From the NCBI RefSeq assembly GCF_002078875.1, contig NC_034422.1:2848923-2912922 (forward strand): a DNA stretch of 64,000 nucleotides. Direction: 5' to 3'. Positions 50,701-58,269 of this stretch are shown here, piece after piece. Every line of letters begins with the position of its first letter. Position 1 is the first letter of the stretch. The position numbers and the translations under genes are program-made. This DNA is from Numida meleagris (taxonomy: Eukaryota > Chordata > Aves > Galliformes > Numididae). The notes beneath the pieces are model-generated. The model searched no databases. It was not told the DNA's origin and worked only from the letters and a program-made list of their open reading frames with translations.

Positions 50701-53700
50701 GCAGGCTGTGCCCCTAGAAGGTGTGCTGCACGTGCCACAGCTTTGACTTCATGGGAAACACAAGAAGCAATCTCCCGAGATGCCCTTCAGCTGGCACCCC
50801 AGCAGCAGTACTTGTGCCTGTGACAGCATCTCACTGAGAAACACACAACTTTATGAAGGCTCAAGTGATACGCAGATAATCCAAGGATGCCAACAAGCAG
50901 TAAAGCCTAAAATTTGCAGTGCTTTGGACAGCCTGCAGCTGCCAATCAAGTGCACGCTTCCTCCAATGAGTTTCCAGGCTTTCCTCCCAACAGAGGCCCC
51001 ATGCGCACTGCCATCCTTGCACACTGCACCTTTCCATTTTTTATCCCATTCAGGTTCCTCCAGGGTCACTTGGTCCCAGCACGGATCCCAGATCTGCTCC
51101 CTGAACTTCCGAGCACCACTGACAGTGAGGTCCCCAACAAGCCACCAAGTTTCCTCTTGATCCACCAGCAATCTTCCATCTCCAGCGAGGGGCATTTGGT
51201 GGTGAGAAAAGTGGGAAAAATCCAGAGCGGAGTGGTTTGGGATGGGAAGAAACTGTGCAGGGGTCAGATGCCTCCACCATAGCGCAGGACAGGCAACCTC
51301 CACAAATCAAGGCAGCAGCTGCAAATACTACTTCAGAACTCCACCGAAGTAGTCCAGACCTCTCATCTCCCTCCTGTAATGGAAGCACCTTGTAGTACAA
51401 CACCTTAAAGGCTGCAAAAGATGCCCTCAAATTGCAGAGTTATCCGAGGGCGCGATGGCAGAGCCTGGGCTGTTGGGTGATCTCAGCAGCTGGGAGGTGA
51501 ACAGCAGGAGATGCCATTTGGGGTTTGTTAAATAACAAGACAATATAATCCAAATGTGTTCATCGCCTTCCAGCACGGACCCTGTGACACAGGAAAAATT
51601 GCTTTTGTTCACCCAAAAGATCAATACTGTGAGGATGAAATAATATGTCTGATGGTGCGAAGAACTGCCTGACCACTGGCAGTCAACGGGCAGAAACTCC
51701 CTCTTGAAAAATAGTAAAAAAAAACTCCACAAAACCCAAATGCACCAATATATTGCCATGTTCCAAATCACCTTACTGGCACTGCTCTTGCCAGGTGCCA
51801 TAGATCATCTTCAGGCTTCTTGGAAGAATGATTTTCTGTGCCCGTGGTCCACTCTGATGAAGGAAATTCCTCAGATTTAATCAGGCTCTCTTCTGATAAA
51901 TCACCACGGCTACTCAAGCTGTCAGTCCCAACCAAGACCATGCTCTTGGGTGAGCTTTGGCCTTCGCTCCATGTTAGTCCCTGCACAAACCTGCTGTCGG
52001 AGGCGGCTTCTCATGATGCTCACCTCAATCTCCCCAGTTCTGCTCCACTTTGGCAGCTTCCTCCCTCGCCCCCGCACGCCTGCTTTGTTTTGCACTGGAT
52101 TTAACTTCGCGTATGTGGTTTGGTGTGTTTTTTTAATGTAACATCAAATCTCTTAATTCTCTGACCCAGAAATCAGAGACAATCCTCATAAAAATCTGGG
52201 ACAAAGAAGACACGCGGATGCACGCGCACATTGGGAAGAGCTTCTGAAACTCCCAAATCTACCCATTTAAAGTGATTTTGATTAAAGAAAGCATTTTGAG
52301 AACTGTTGCTATCAGATCTGGGGTTACTTTGAAAGCAAATCCTTGCCCTCAGCGCAGCTCTCCCCTACCCAAGGCCCTTGGGGTGACGAGGAAGCGGCCC
52401 AGGCTGGCCATCACCGCTGAGCCGCACGTGGGATGCGCTGGGTTTAAGGGCAGGGCTTTTCCCTCCCACGCCGTCACCCCCATGAGGCCAGATGTCCCCG
52501 GGTCCCAGCAGAGCATCTGCCTGCTCCCACAGCACTCCGAAATAAAGGTTTCTTTGGTTACAGTGTGACCTTTCCGAGCCGCACAGTCCATTCCTGCAGC
52601 AGTTTTGCCAGTGAGTAAATAATGAGAAATTAGCGTGCAGCCCCACTATGACTCACAGAGAGCTGCCGCCAGCGCTAATGAACTTGTGGGGACAAAGCAG
52701 GGTGCTGGGGACATCCGAGAGCATGGCTTCATGGCCATGTCACCCATGTGATGACCATGGCTGTGGTGGGCTCCAGACCCGGAGAGCCCAGGCTGGCCAT
52801 GGGGATGGGAACGTGCCATTTTGCAGTGCTTCCTGGCATGCTCAATTTAATGAGGGAGAATAAGAAACCACTGGAGAAGCAAGGCAGCTGGCTCAGTCAG
52901 GTAGGCATGTGCACACAGCAGCCCCCATCGTGTGAACCCCATAATGTTCCTGGGGGAAACAGGCACAGAAGTAGAGTTCCATTGCACTCTGTCAGGGCTC
53001 AGGAAGGGGAGTTCTAATCCCAGGAAGCCCGGCTGTGTTCAGCCCCCCCCCGCACATCAAGCACAGTTTGTACAGTGGCACCCAGCAAGGCGAGCGCTCA
53101 TCCGCTCCCCCCAGGCATGGGAAAGCCCCCAGTGATGTGAAAGTGGATAATTGAGCGTAACTGCCCTTGAGTAATTCACACGGCTGGGCAATAGCAGCTA
53201 AGCGGAGGACAGAAGTGCTTTGCTCCACCTTGAATTCTGGGGAGCCCAAATCTGAAAGGGAAGTAGTGGTTCAGACCAGCCAGGGCTTTAACACCAGATT
53301 AAATGCTTTCACAGGAGCCTTTCTGTTTGAGAGCTCCCAGCCAGCCTTTTGTCAAGCCAATTTACTCTGCGTTGTACTTTGGCTTCAAGAGGTACCTTAA
53401 AATGTAACGAGCAGCATTTTTCTGTCCATGGTGGCTTAGGCTTTCTTGGGGGGAATTCATGAACGTGGGAAGGGCACTGCTCTGAGCTGGAGGGAATGCA
53501 GTCTGGTGGCAAAGTCTTCTCCCCAGCACAGTTGGCCTGAAAGCATCATTGTGTGGGGAACCCACTGAGAATCCCATCCTGGAACTCTTGCCATTTCAGA
53601 AGGCTGAAGGAAGCTCCAACGGGGATTATCAATTTTTAATTTCCCCATTAGCAGCAACAGACGGCTACAAGTCTGGCAGGTTCTCTGGATAGAAGGAGCT

Positions 53701-56700
53701 GCCTATCTTCACACCAGGGCTTTGCTGAGGAGGGCCCCAAGCCAGATGGCTGCCCTGCCTCGGGGAGGACGTGGGACCTGGCAAGATGGGAGGGAGGAGA
53801 CCAACACGAGCACAGCCACCCAGCAGGGCAGCAATAGGATGCTCCTGCCCTCCTGCTTCCTCAGCCGCTCCTTGGGCAGCGTGAGCACTGCAGAACACCA
53901 AAATGGAGCCCACTTCCCGAGATGTGCTGGGTGGTGTGGGGCCTGCAGCCCTCCTGCCCCGCTCCCCGAGGTGAGGACAGAGGCAGCTCTGTGTCCCCAG
54001 CTCCCCGGGGGGGCCGAGCACCCCGGCTCACCCCACGGCACATCCTTGTCATTCAAATGAGAAGCTGCCACAAAGGCGAGGGCCCTGCCCCGAACAAAGA
54101 GCTGCTTGGGGCGGAGAGGGGGGACGCGGCCTCCACCGATGAATGCAAATGCCTCCATCCCCTGGGAGCAACTTCTCTGGGACAGCACAGAGCGGCATTG
54201 TGAGCGGGAGGCCGCGCTCATACGCAAGCCCCCAGGAATGCCCCGCGTGCCCCAGCGGGAGGAACTGGGAGCGGGGGCAGACCCTCCCATCACCCCAACC
54301 ACACGGGTGGGATAAAGAGGCTCCTGCTCATCTTTCTGCACCCACACTCTTGCAACCAGACTGAAACTCCCCCAGCACTCCCTCGTCCCCTGATGGCTGA
54401 TCCTGGTGATGCCACCATCACCACCACCATGCATAGCGCAGCCCCAGAACAGTGCTTTTCCACTGGGACACAGCATGTGCAGCTTTGGGCACAGACCCAC
54501 GTGCAGCTCCTCACCCTGCAGGTGCTGGACCTGTAGCATGGCTAGCACAGCCCAGGTTTACCATCAAGCTCATTTTCCAGCCAGCGGGTCTCCAGGTCAA
54601 CACCTTCAGTGTATGGATTCCACCGCAGCAGCTCTTATGAAAAATAGAAGCTGAAGGCAGCCCTCCCTCTGGACCTGGTTCAACGCCCAGGGAAGGCAGA
54701 GCCCTCATTGCTTGTTACTGCCAGTGTCTGTAACGCTCTGGCTGCCCGGAGCCCAGAGACCCAAGTCAAAGAGCCGGGAACGGAAGCAATTTGTGAGCAC
54801 TCGGTGCAATGCAAGGAGGGTTCGGGGTTTGTTTTGGGAAAGGCAGCAGTGCAAGAGGCAAAGTGGTAAAACTCCAACTCAACAAACTGAAATTCAAGGA
54901 AAACATTCAAGTCAAGCTCCATTCCATCTGCTATTTTATGTTCTCTTTGTTAGAGCAGCTAATGGACAACAAAACATTAATAATCAAGCTAGATTTATAA
55001 ACTGGGCAGCCCATTCTGCTGGTAATGAAATCTGGAGAATCACTCAATATGATATTGCTTTGGGCAGCACTCTAACAAAAGCTGCCTTTGAATTATAGCC
55101 CTCTTTCCTTCTGCTGAACTTTAATTTGGCCCAGCACCACCGCTGCATTCAGCAGGAGCCGTGCACACACAGCCCAGCCCCACACGGCGGCAGGGGGATG
55201 CGGGACGCGGGAGCTCCACTGACATTGTGCTCCATTTACTGCGGAGAACTGCTGGATATGATTTTCAAAGGTTAGCGGAGCATTCTATTGCCATGGTTTC
55301 ATGCTCCCTAGTTTTCAAATATTTGGTTGGAATGCATCACAGATCTTTAATTTCTTAGTCGCTTCATAAGGCGGATGTCAAATAATCATTCTTAAAGCAC
55401 TCGCTTACCCCACACTGCTATTTTCCTGACAAACACCTCCGACAATACCTGGCATTTTCTGCTCCCTGCTGCTCACTGCAGGGCACGAGTATGAACCTGC
55501 TTTCCAGCCGGTCCCTTCCTATTGCCAGCCGTGCTGCCACAAGCCTGCGAGATGGATTTGCCCCAGAAGCACGCCCAGGGGAGGGGGAACTGTCTGCGCA
55601 GCACTCAGCCTGCAGCGAGCTTGGTGCTAATGGCACAGCTCTCCGTGATCCCACAGCCGCCGCGCTCCTGGCACCTCTCATTTGTGAGCTCCCATGGCTC
55701 TCCTGCACGGCTTGGAGCCGCTGCTGCTCCAACCCAGCCCGGGACAGAACACATCTCAGTGCCAGAGGGCTGCCCACTGCTGCTAATAAGCCCCCTCGGG
55801 TGTCAGCACTTAACCTGTAAAAGCTGCATGCAGCCTGCACGGTACCAAGGGTAAAGACAGGTCAAAGCCCAAGTTTGAGTCAAATGGGTTGGGGCAGAAT
55901 ACACCAATTCATGCTCTGTTTACATTAAATATTAAACCTAGCTTTAACATCTGGTTACAGAGGAATGGAAATGCACCGTACTAATGCAGATGTGCCTCAT
56001 TTTCCCCACATTTCCCATTCTGCCAGAAAATCGTGGGAGCTCAGGCAGCTCTTGGAGCACATGCTTGGTGCTGGCAGCGTCCTGGTGCACTGCTCCGTGT
56101 GAGCCCGCCGTTAGGTAACCCCGCTGTGCTGCAAGCTGCCTCCTCCTTCCCAGAGCTGTGAAATTTGCTGAATTTCAGGGAATTTCCCCAGAGCGGCAGC
56201 TCCAGCCCTGGAACCGCTCAGAGGGCCATGCACAGCGGCACCGCTTTCTGATGGGTGGGTTTGGTGTGGCCGTGGGGCTCTCTCCGGGCTGAGGTCTCCT
56301 CTTTGCCATCAGCTGTCAGAAAGTTTTCCTCCTCCCAGAGGAAAGCCTCCATCTCTCCCTGTAGTGCTGACACCACGACCCGACAGGGGCACGAGCTGAC
56401 CCTCGCCACCCACTGACAGCCCCCACCCCCCTCCCTGCAAACAGGGCAAGGAACCAGGACCACCAACCACCCGGGCTGTGCAAAGCACCGCAAAGCAGCC
56501 CCTACCTCATCTACCCTGCGCCTGTCTCCATCCCTACGGATGGCTCTTACCCCAAACGTGCCATTTCATCCGCGTGCCCCCACCGCGGGCTGACAGCCTC
56601 TGCGAGACGCCAGCCCGTAACAGCGCCCAGGAAACAGCCATCCACGAGCGGACGCTGCTGGGGCCATCGCCCCGCGGCCGCTGGGTGGGGGAAGCTGGGC

Positions 56701-57172
56701 CACCGGGCGTCGGGGGGCGACGGCTACAGGAGGGGGACACAGCGCGCACGGGGGCTCTGCAGAGCCGGGCGAGGGAGGAGGGACACGGCGCCGGGGCTGC
56801 GGGGCGCTGGGTGGCGGGGGGCTGCGCCCGGCGGAGGGCGCAGGATGGGTTGTAAAGGGACGAACCGCACGGAGGGTACGGGGACGAGGGGGTGCCGCGC
56901 GGCGGCCGGAGGGCACCGGGGAGGGGCACGGAGCGGCGGAGCTCGCCAGAACCGCGGGAGCGGGCGGAGGGGAAGCGAGGCGAAGCGGGGGCCGGGCGCG
57001 GTGGGAGCGAAGCGGAGAGGAGCGGGGGCCGCGGGTCACTCACAACTCCCCGGCTGATGTCGTCCGCCGCGGGGGTGGGCGCCGCGAGCGCTTCCTGCCA
57101 CGCCAGGCACAGGGCGAGCACGAGGAGCATCTCCCGGTGGCGGGCGCGGGGCCGACCGGCGGGGCTCAGCAT
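17390..57172 (-). CDS. MMP17: Matrix metalloproteinase-17 (MT4-MMP), complete ten-exon gene
   Basis: Spliced frame is 57044-57172, 32138-32270, 30995-31121, 26574-26857, 25189-25365, 24967-25066, 23126-23208, 20114-20266, 18414-18671 and 17390-17712, read on the minus strand (1767 nt, 588 codons including every phase-matched junction). The product is a zinc endopeptidase of the M10A family, held on the outer cell surface by a GPI anchor. In mammals MT4-MMP sheds or processes surface and matrix proteins such as pro-TNF and ADAMTS4, and it is a weak degrader of structural matrix. Visible features are a signal peptide (about 1-31), cysteine switch PRCSLPD (98-104), RRKR convertase site (111-114), catalytic zinc motif [11 protein letters not shown] (237-247), Met-turn SIMRP (M255), hinge (284-325), hemopexin domain (C326-C517), stem with CSC (554-556), and a hydrophobic GPI-signal tail (about 568-588). 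Human MMP17 is slightly longer (about 603 residues). The other GPI-anchored MMP, MMP25, fits the hemopexin and hinge sequence much less well. Confidence 0.97.
17713..18413 (-). other. MMP17: MMP17 intron 9
   Basis: 701 bp, phase 1. Contains a 15-bp tandem duplication (18186-18215). No other feature was seen. Confidence 0.85.
18186..18215 (+). repeat. 15-bp tandem duplication
   Basis: Two adjacent units of ACCCAATTATGTGG followed by C or T, in intron 9. Confidence 0.9.
18414..18671 (-). CDS. MMP17: MMP17 exon 9: hemopexin blades 2-4
   Basis: Encodes residues 396-481 and the first base of 482. It ends blade 2 ([18 protein letters not shown]), contains blade 3 ([17 protein letters not shown]) and starts blade 4 ([10 protein letters not shown]). 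C445 (codon TGC, 18523-18525) stands in NLCWRYDDH where mammalian MMP17 has Tyr and the other three blades have Phe or Tyr before Trp. Acceptor is TTCCTCAG|GGGAC and donor is GATG|GTGAGT. Confidence 0.96.
18672..20113 (-). other. MMP17: MMP17 intron 8
   Basis: 1442 bp, phase 1. Holds a T10A8 block at 19681-19698. Otherwise GC-moderate with nothing recognised. Confidence 0.85.
20114..20266 (-). CDS. MMP17: MMP17 exon 8: hemopexin blades 1-2
   Basis: Encodes residues 345-395 and the first base of 396. It completes blade 1 ([12 protein letters not shown]) and gives most of blade 2 ([21 protein letters not shown]). Both blades show the DAV/DAA plus FFKG pattern of the hemopexin fold. Acceptor is CCCTCCAG|GCAAG and donor is AAAG|GTGAGA. 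Confidence 0.96.
20267..23125 (-). other. MMP17: MMP17 intron 7
   Basis: 2859 bp, phase 1. AT-rich from about 20760 to 21130, including a hairpin around TAATTA (21064-21085). A T-rich tract lies at 22174-22202. No exon or transposon was recognised. Confidence 0.85.
23126..23208 (-). CDS. MMP17: MMP17 exon 7: start of hemopexin domain
   Basis: Encodes residues 317-344 and the first base of 345. It begins [10 protein letters not shown] and includes C326, the cysteine expected to pair with C517 and close the propeller. Blade 1 follows, with [16 protein letters not shown]. Acceptor is CTGTGCAG|GCTGCGG and donor is AAAG|GTAAGT. The dibasic RR at 319-320 corresponds to RK in the mammalian protein. 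Confidence 0.95.
23209..24966 (-). other. MMP17: MMP17 intron 6
   Basis: 1758 bp, phase 2. The part nearest exon 6 (about 24350-24760) is AT-rich with several TTAATG/ATTAAT cores. No repeat or exon was recognised. Confidence 0.85.
24967..25066 (-). CDS. MMP17: MMP17 exon 6: hinge
   Basis: Encodes residues 284-316 and part of 317, the linker between the catalytic and hemopexin domains. It is rich in Pro, Glu and Ser, starting [13 protein letters not shown], then [14 protein letters not shown]. The VRESVSPTA start is shared with mammalian MMP17, while the middle differs in sequence. N312-R-S is a potential N-glycosylation sequon. Acceptor is ACACAG|GAGTC and donor is ATCCC|GTAAGT. Confidence 0.94.
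25067..25188 (-). other. MMP17: MMP17 intron 5
   Basis: 122 bp, the shortest intron, phase 1. Donor GTAAGC and acceptor ACACAG are both good. Nothing else was seen in it. Confidence 0.9.
25189..25365 (-). CDS. MMP17: MMP17 exon 5: catalytic zinc motif and Met-turn
   Basis: Encodes residues 225-283 and the first base of 284. [11 protein letters not shown] (237-247) supplies the three zinc-binding histidines and the general base E238. M255 in SIMRPYYQG forms the Met-turn below the zinc, which is the metzincin signature. The exon ends in VRIWQLYG at the domain border. Acceptor is ATTTCCAG|ATGCTC and donor is TATG|GTAAGC. It is only 122 bp from exon 6, making intron 5 the shortest of the gene. 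Confidence 0.97.
25366..26573 (-). other. MMP17: MMP17 intron 4
   Basis: 1208 bp, phase 1. It contains a (CT)n microsatellite at 25604-25620. No other recognisable feature was seen. Confidence 0.85.
25604..25620 (+). repeat. (CT)n microsatellite
   Basis: Uninterrupted CT dinucleotide run inside MMP17 intron 4. Confidence 0.9.
26574..26857 (-). CDS. MMP17: MMP17 exon 4: first part of catalytic domain
   Basis: Encodes residues 131-224 and the first base of 225. It holds the structural zinc and calcium sites: H183 and D185 within [17 protein letters not shown]198 in VAHAFFPG, and H212 in GDTHFDDDE. This matches the spacing in other MMP catalytic domains. Acceptor is TTCCAG|AGTTCGC. Donor is TCATCAG|GTTGGT, which is clearly weaker than the other donors of this gene. 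The frame runs on into the intron for only a few codons (GWLG) before a stop. Confidence 0.96.
26858..30994 (-). other. MMP17: MMP17 intron 3
   Basis: 4137 bp, phase 2. It holds an AT-rich segment with many homeodomain-type cores at about 27475-27720 and further AT-rich sequence at 28600-28960. There is a short (TTA)n tract near 29010-29024 and poly-T near 29955-29970. No exon or repeat was recognised. Confidence 0.85.
27475..27720. promoter_or_regulatory. Candidate intronic enhancer in intron 3
   Basis: AT-rich block with GAGTAATTATTGACG, CCAGTAATAATGG, CAATATTCATGG and CAACAATTATG. Dense TAATTA, TAAT and SOX-like ACAAT cores resemble conserved developmental enhancers. Not confirmed. Confidence 0.25.
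30995..31121 (-). CDS. MMP17: MMP17 exon 3: cysteine switch and convertase site
   Basis: Encodes residues 88-130. PRCSLPD (98-104) carries C100, which binds the catalytic zinc in the latent enzyme. The SL in place of the usual GV of other MMPs is also found in mammalian MMP17. RRKR (111-114) is a proprotein convertase site, so activation is expected inside the secretory pathway and the mature enzyme should start at H115. N126-L-S is a sequon for N-glycosylation. Acceptor is CACCACTAG|ACGAGG and donor is TGGAG|GTAAGA; Arg130 is split between exons 3 and 4. Confidence 0.96.
31122..32137 (-). other. MMP17: MMP17 intron 2
   Basis: 1016 bp, phase 1. Nothing beyond the splice sites was recognised. 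The sequence is GC-moderate with a T-rich stretch near 31845-31880. Confidence 0.85.
32138..32270 (-). CDS. MMP17: MMP17 exon 2: propeptide
   Basis: Encodes residues 44-87 plus the first base of codon 88, starting [14 protein letters not shown] and ending GGLEATGVL. This is the helical propeptide that covers the active site before activation. Acceptor is TGTCACAG|GAC. Donor is CTCG|GTCAGTG, which lacks the consensus A at +3 but keeps AGT-like bases after it. Its similarity to mammalian MMP17 is very high. Confidence 0.96.
32792..32827 (+). repeat. 18-bp tandem duplication
   Basis: Two adjacent units, CCCTAAAACTGGAGACAG and CCCTAAAATTGGAGACAG, differing at one base. It lies in intron 1 near exon 2. 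Confidence 0.9.
34427..34452. repeat. 26-bp perfect AT palindrome
   Basis: Alternating TA on both sides of a central GTATAC, self-complementary over 26 bp, followed by a T-run. Located in intron 1, about 2.2 kb from exon 2. Confidence 0.85.
35440..35760. promoter_or_regulatory. Candidate intronic enhancer with 14-bp palindrome
   Basis: AT-rich block in intron 1 with ATTAATTAG, GCATATGGCGC and the perfect palindrome TAATCAGCTGATTA (35612-35625). The palindrome is an E-box (CAGCTG) flanked by TAATC/GATTA homeodomain sites. Called from motif density only; no comparison was possible. Confidence 0.3.
39486..39620 (-). repeat. Interspersed element, copy B, inverted relative to copy A
   Basis: Reverse-complement partner of copy A within intron 1. 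It keeps the AP-1 site (TGACTCA, 39568-39574) and the AT-rich TTATTTATTATCTGCAG block. The end overlaps a 17-bp near-palindrome (39480-39496, CAGCCAGA/TCTGGCTG arms). Confidence 0.7.
42802..42893 (+). repeat. CR1 LINE 3' end fragment
   Basis: Matches the conserved end of avian CR1: TGGACTCAATGATCC, then GGGTCCCTTCCAACTTG, then the terminal TTCTATGG/TTTATGATCC repeats. This is a 5'-truncated copy, as is usual for this LINE. Confidence 0.8.
43545..43625. promoter_or_regulatory. Candidate POU/homeodomain element
   Basis: Within 40 bp the sequence has TTATGCAT, then TTTAATTATGCATATAATGG, with ATGCAT twice and TAATTA once. These are the cores of octamer-type and homeodomain sites. It sits between GC-rich stretches of intron 1. 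Confidence 0.3.
46522..46605 (+). repeat. 21-bp minisatellite, four units
   Basis: Four units of exactly 21 bp, starting at 46522, 46543, 46564 and 46585, each beginning CATGGATAG or CATAGATAG. The first three differ at only a few positions and the fourth is more diverged. Because 21 is a multiple of three, the plus-strand frame reads [28 protein letters not shown]. Confidence 0.85.
48849..48872 (+). repeat. Poly-T run
   Basis: About twenty-four consecutive T in intron 1 (poly-A in the MMP17 sense direction). No retrocopy was recognised beside it. Confidence 0.9.
49671..49720 (-). repeat. CR1 LINE 3' end fragment, reverse orientation
   Basis: Plus strand reads TCACAGAATCACGGAATCG then GAGTTGGAAGGGACCCTC. 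This is the reverse complement of a CR1 3' end. Only about 50 bp is clear, with the remainder diverged. Confidence 0.75.
54900..55400. promoter_or_regulatory. Candidate promoter-proximal enhancer in intron 1
   Basis: An AT-rich block within otherwise GC-rich sequence, about 2 kb downstream of the promoter. It includes ACAAAACATTAATAATC, AGCAGCTAATGG and CAATATGATATTGC, the last an imperfect palindrome. Called from composition and motifs only. Confidence 0.25.
57044..57172 (-). CDS. MMP17: MMP17 exon 1: start codon, signal peptide, start of propeptide
   Basis: Encodes residues 1-43. The ATG at 57170-57172 is the first in-frame ATG; the frame stays open upstream to about 57406 but contains no other ATG. 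A basic n-region (RPRARHR) precedes the hydrophobic stretch [16 protein letters not shown], and cleavage is likely near ALA-A. A second in-frame ATG (Met15, at 57130) sits directly before the hydrophobic core and could also serve as the start. The exon ends SRGV in phase 0, with donor GTT|GTGAGTG, a strong match to consensus. It lies inside the CpG-rich promoter region and is separated from exon 2 by nearly 25 kb. Confidence 0.9.
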
Positions 57173-57597
57173 CCCCCCGCGCCCCGCGCCGCCCCGCACC
57201 GCCCGCCCCGGCAGGGCCCGGCCCCGGCCCCGCGCTGGGCTCCGCCGGACCGCCGGGCTCCGCGCCGCATCCGCGCTCTCGCCCCGGGGCTGCGGCCGCC
57301 GCCGGGGGTCGGGGGGCTCCGCTCCGCCGGAGACGCTCCGCGCCGCTCCGCGCTGCCGGGAAGCTCCGCGGTCACATCGTCCCGCCGCGCCCCGCGGAGC
57401 GGGCAAGTTGCTGCGGGAGAGGAGCGGAGCGCTGCCCGGCGGCTGCCGCTGCCACCCGGGGCCGCCGCGGCTCCGCGGCTTCGGCCATGCACCTCTGCGG
57501 GCGGCGACGGAGCGCCCCGGCGGCGGGAGGAGGAGGGCAGAGGAGGAGGAGGAGGAAGGAGGATGCTAATGAGGCGGGCGGGGCCTGCGCTCCACTT

Positions 57598-57622
57598 GGG
57601 GTGGGGAGGGGGAGTGGGGGGG
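57598..57622 (+). promoter_or_regulatory. G-quadruplex motif in the promoter
   Basis: Four G-runs of 4, 4, 5 and 7 separated by loops of 1, 1 and 3 bases on the plus strand, which is the MMP17 template strand, about 425 bp upstream of the ATG. It satisfies the usual G4 rule with margin. Its effect on transcription is unknown. Confidence 0.55.
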
Positions 57623-58051
57623 CAGCGCCGTCTGGTCGCGGTGCTGTGCAGCACCGGCGGCGCGGAGCAACCGCTCCCCATCGGCAGCGCGAGGCAGCGC
57701 GAGCCCCCGCTCCGCGCCGTGCCTGCGCCGCTGCTCTGTGCCACGCTTCTGTCTGAGCGCCGCAACTCTTGTTGCTGCGAAGGAGCGGCCCCACCTCCCA
57801 GCGACTCAAGGTGCAGCCGCGGTCGGCGCGGGGTTCGTACGCATCGGGAGACTCCGCAGCCCCCGCGGAGCGCCGCGCTGGGACGGGGCAGATGGCTGCA
57901 GCCACCCCGCCGGCCCCGCTGCTGCCATCTCGGGGGGAAACACGGCCAACGCGTCGCAGCTGCGTCCCCCCCGCCCCATTAACACATTAATATACTCCAC
58001 AGCTTTGGAAATTGCCTCGAAAATCGCTTTGAAAAGGAGCCTGCACATGTA

Positions 58052-58080
58052 CTTTCTTTCTTTCTTTCTTTCTTTTTTTT
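58052..58080 (+). repeat. (CTTT)n microsatellite with T-run
   Basis: About five CTTT units followed by a run of T, in the flank upstream of the CpG island. Confidence 0.9.
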
Positions 58081-58222
58081 AAATATAGAAATGGAAATGA
58101 TAAACAACAGGCTCTCTTATGACAGCTGAGCACGAACCAGCTCCATCCCCCTGTGCTGCAGTTCACCATGCCAGTCTGGTCCCCGCGCTGGCTGAGCAGC
58201 ACCATTGCTATGCAGCACCCTG

Positions 58223-58269
58223 CAGCCTGGTCCTACAGCTACCCCCACAGCACAGCCTGGTCCTACAGC
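58223..58269 (+). repeat. 17-bp direct repeat, 30-bp period
   Basis: CAGCCTGGTCCTACAGC occurs at 58223-58239 and again, identical, at 58253-58269. Confidence 0.85.

Larger units (their letters stand above)
32271..57043 (-). other. MMP17: MMP17 intron 1 (24.8 kb)
   Basis: Bounded by donor GTGAGTG at 57037-57043 and acceptor CACAG at 32271-32275. It makes up more than half the gene. No coding exon was recognised in it. It contains two CR1 3' ends (42802-42893, 49671-49720), repeat copy B (39486-39620), a 21-bp minisatellite (46522-46605), simple tracts, and AT-rich blocks that resemble conserved non-coding elements near 35440-35760, 43545-43625 and 54900-55400. The rest shows no structure I can name. 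Confidence 0.85.
56500..57980 (-). promoter_or_regulatory. CpG-island promoter of MMP17
   Basis: A strongly GC- and CpG-rich block surrounds exon 1 and stands out from the flanks on both sides. No TATA box is seen at a suitable distance from the ATG. GC boxes include GGGCGGGGCC at 57577-57586 and several C-rich Sp1-like sites between 57172 and 57240. Transcription probably starts between about 57200 and 57600, giving a short GC-rich 5'UTR, and may have several start points as is usual for such promoters. The island reaches into intron 1 to about 56500. Confidence 0.7.

Noticed and set aside
53709..54548. 279-residue minus-strand open frame in intron 1
   Set aside because: GC-rich sequence with few stops; no domain, and composition is like translated non-coding DNA.
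17390..57172. MMP25 (the other GPI-anchored MMP) as the identity of the gene
   Set aside because: The propeptide, hinge start VRESVSPTA, hemopexin blades and stem [10 protein letters not shown] all follow MMP17.
57137..57982. 281-residue plus-strand open frame over the CpG island
   Set aside because: Arg/Ala/Pro/Gly-rich translation typical of CpG islands, and it overlaps exon 1 in antisense.
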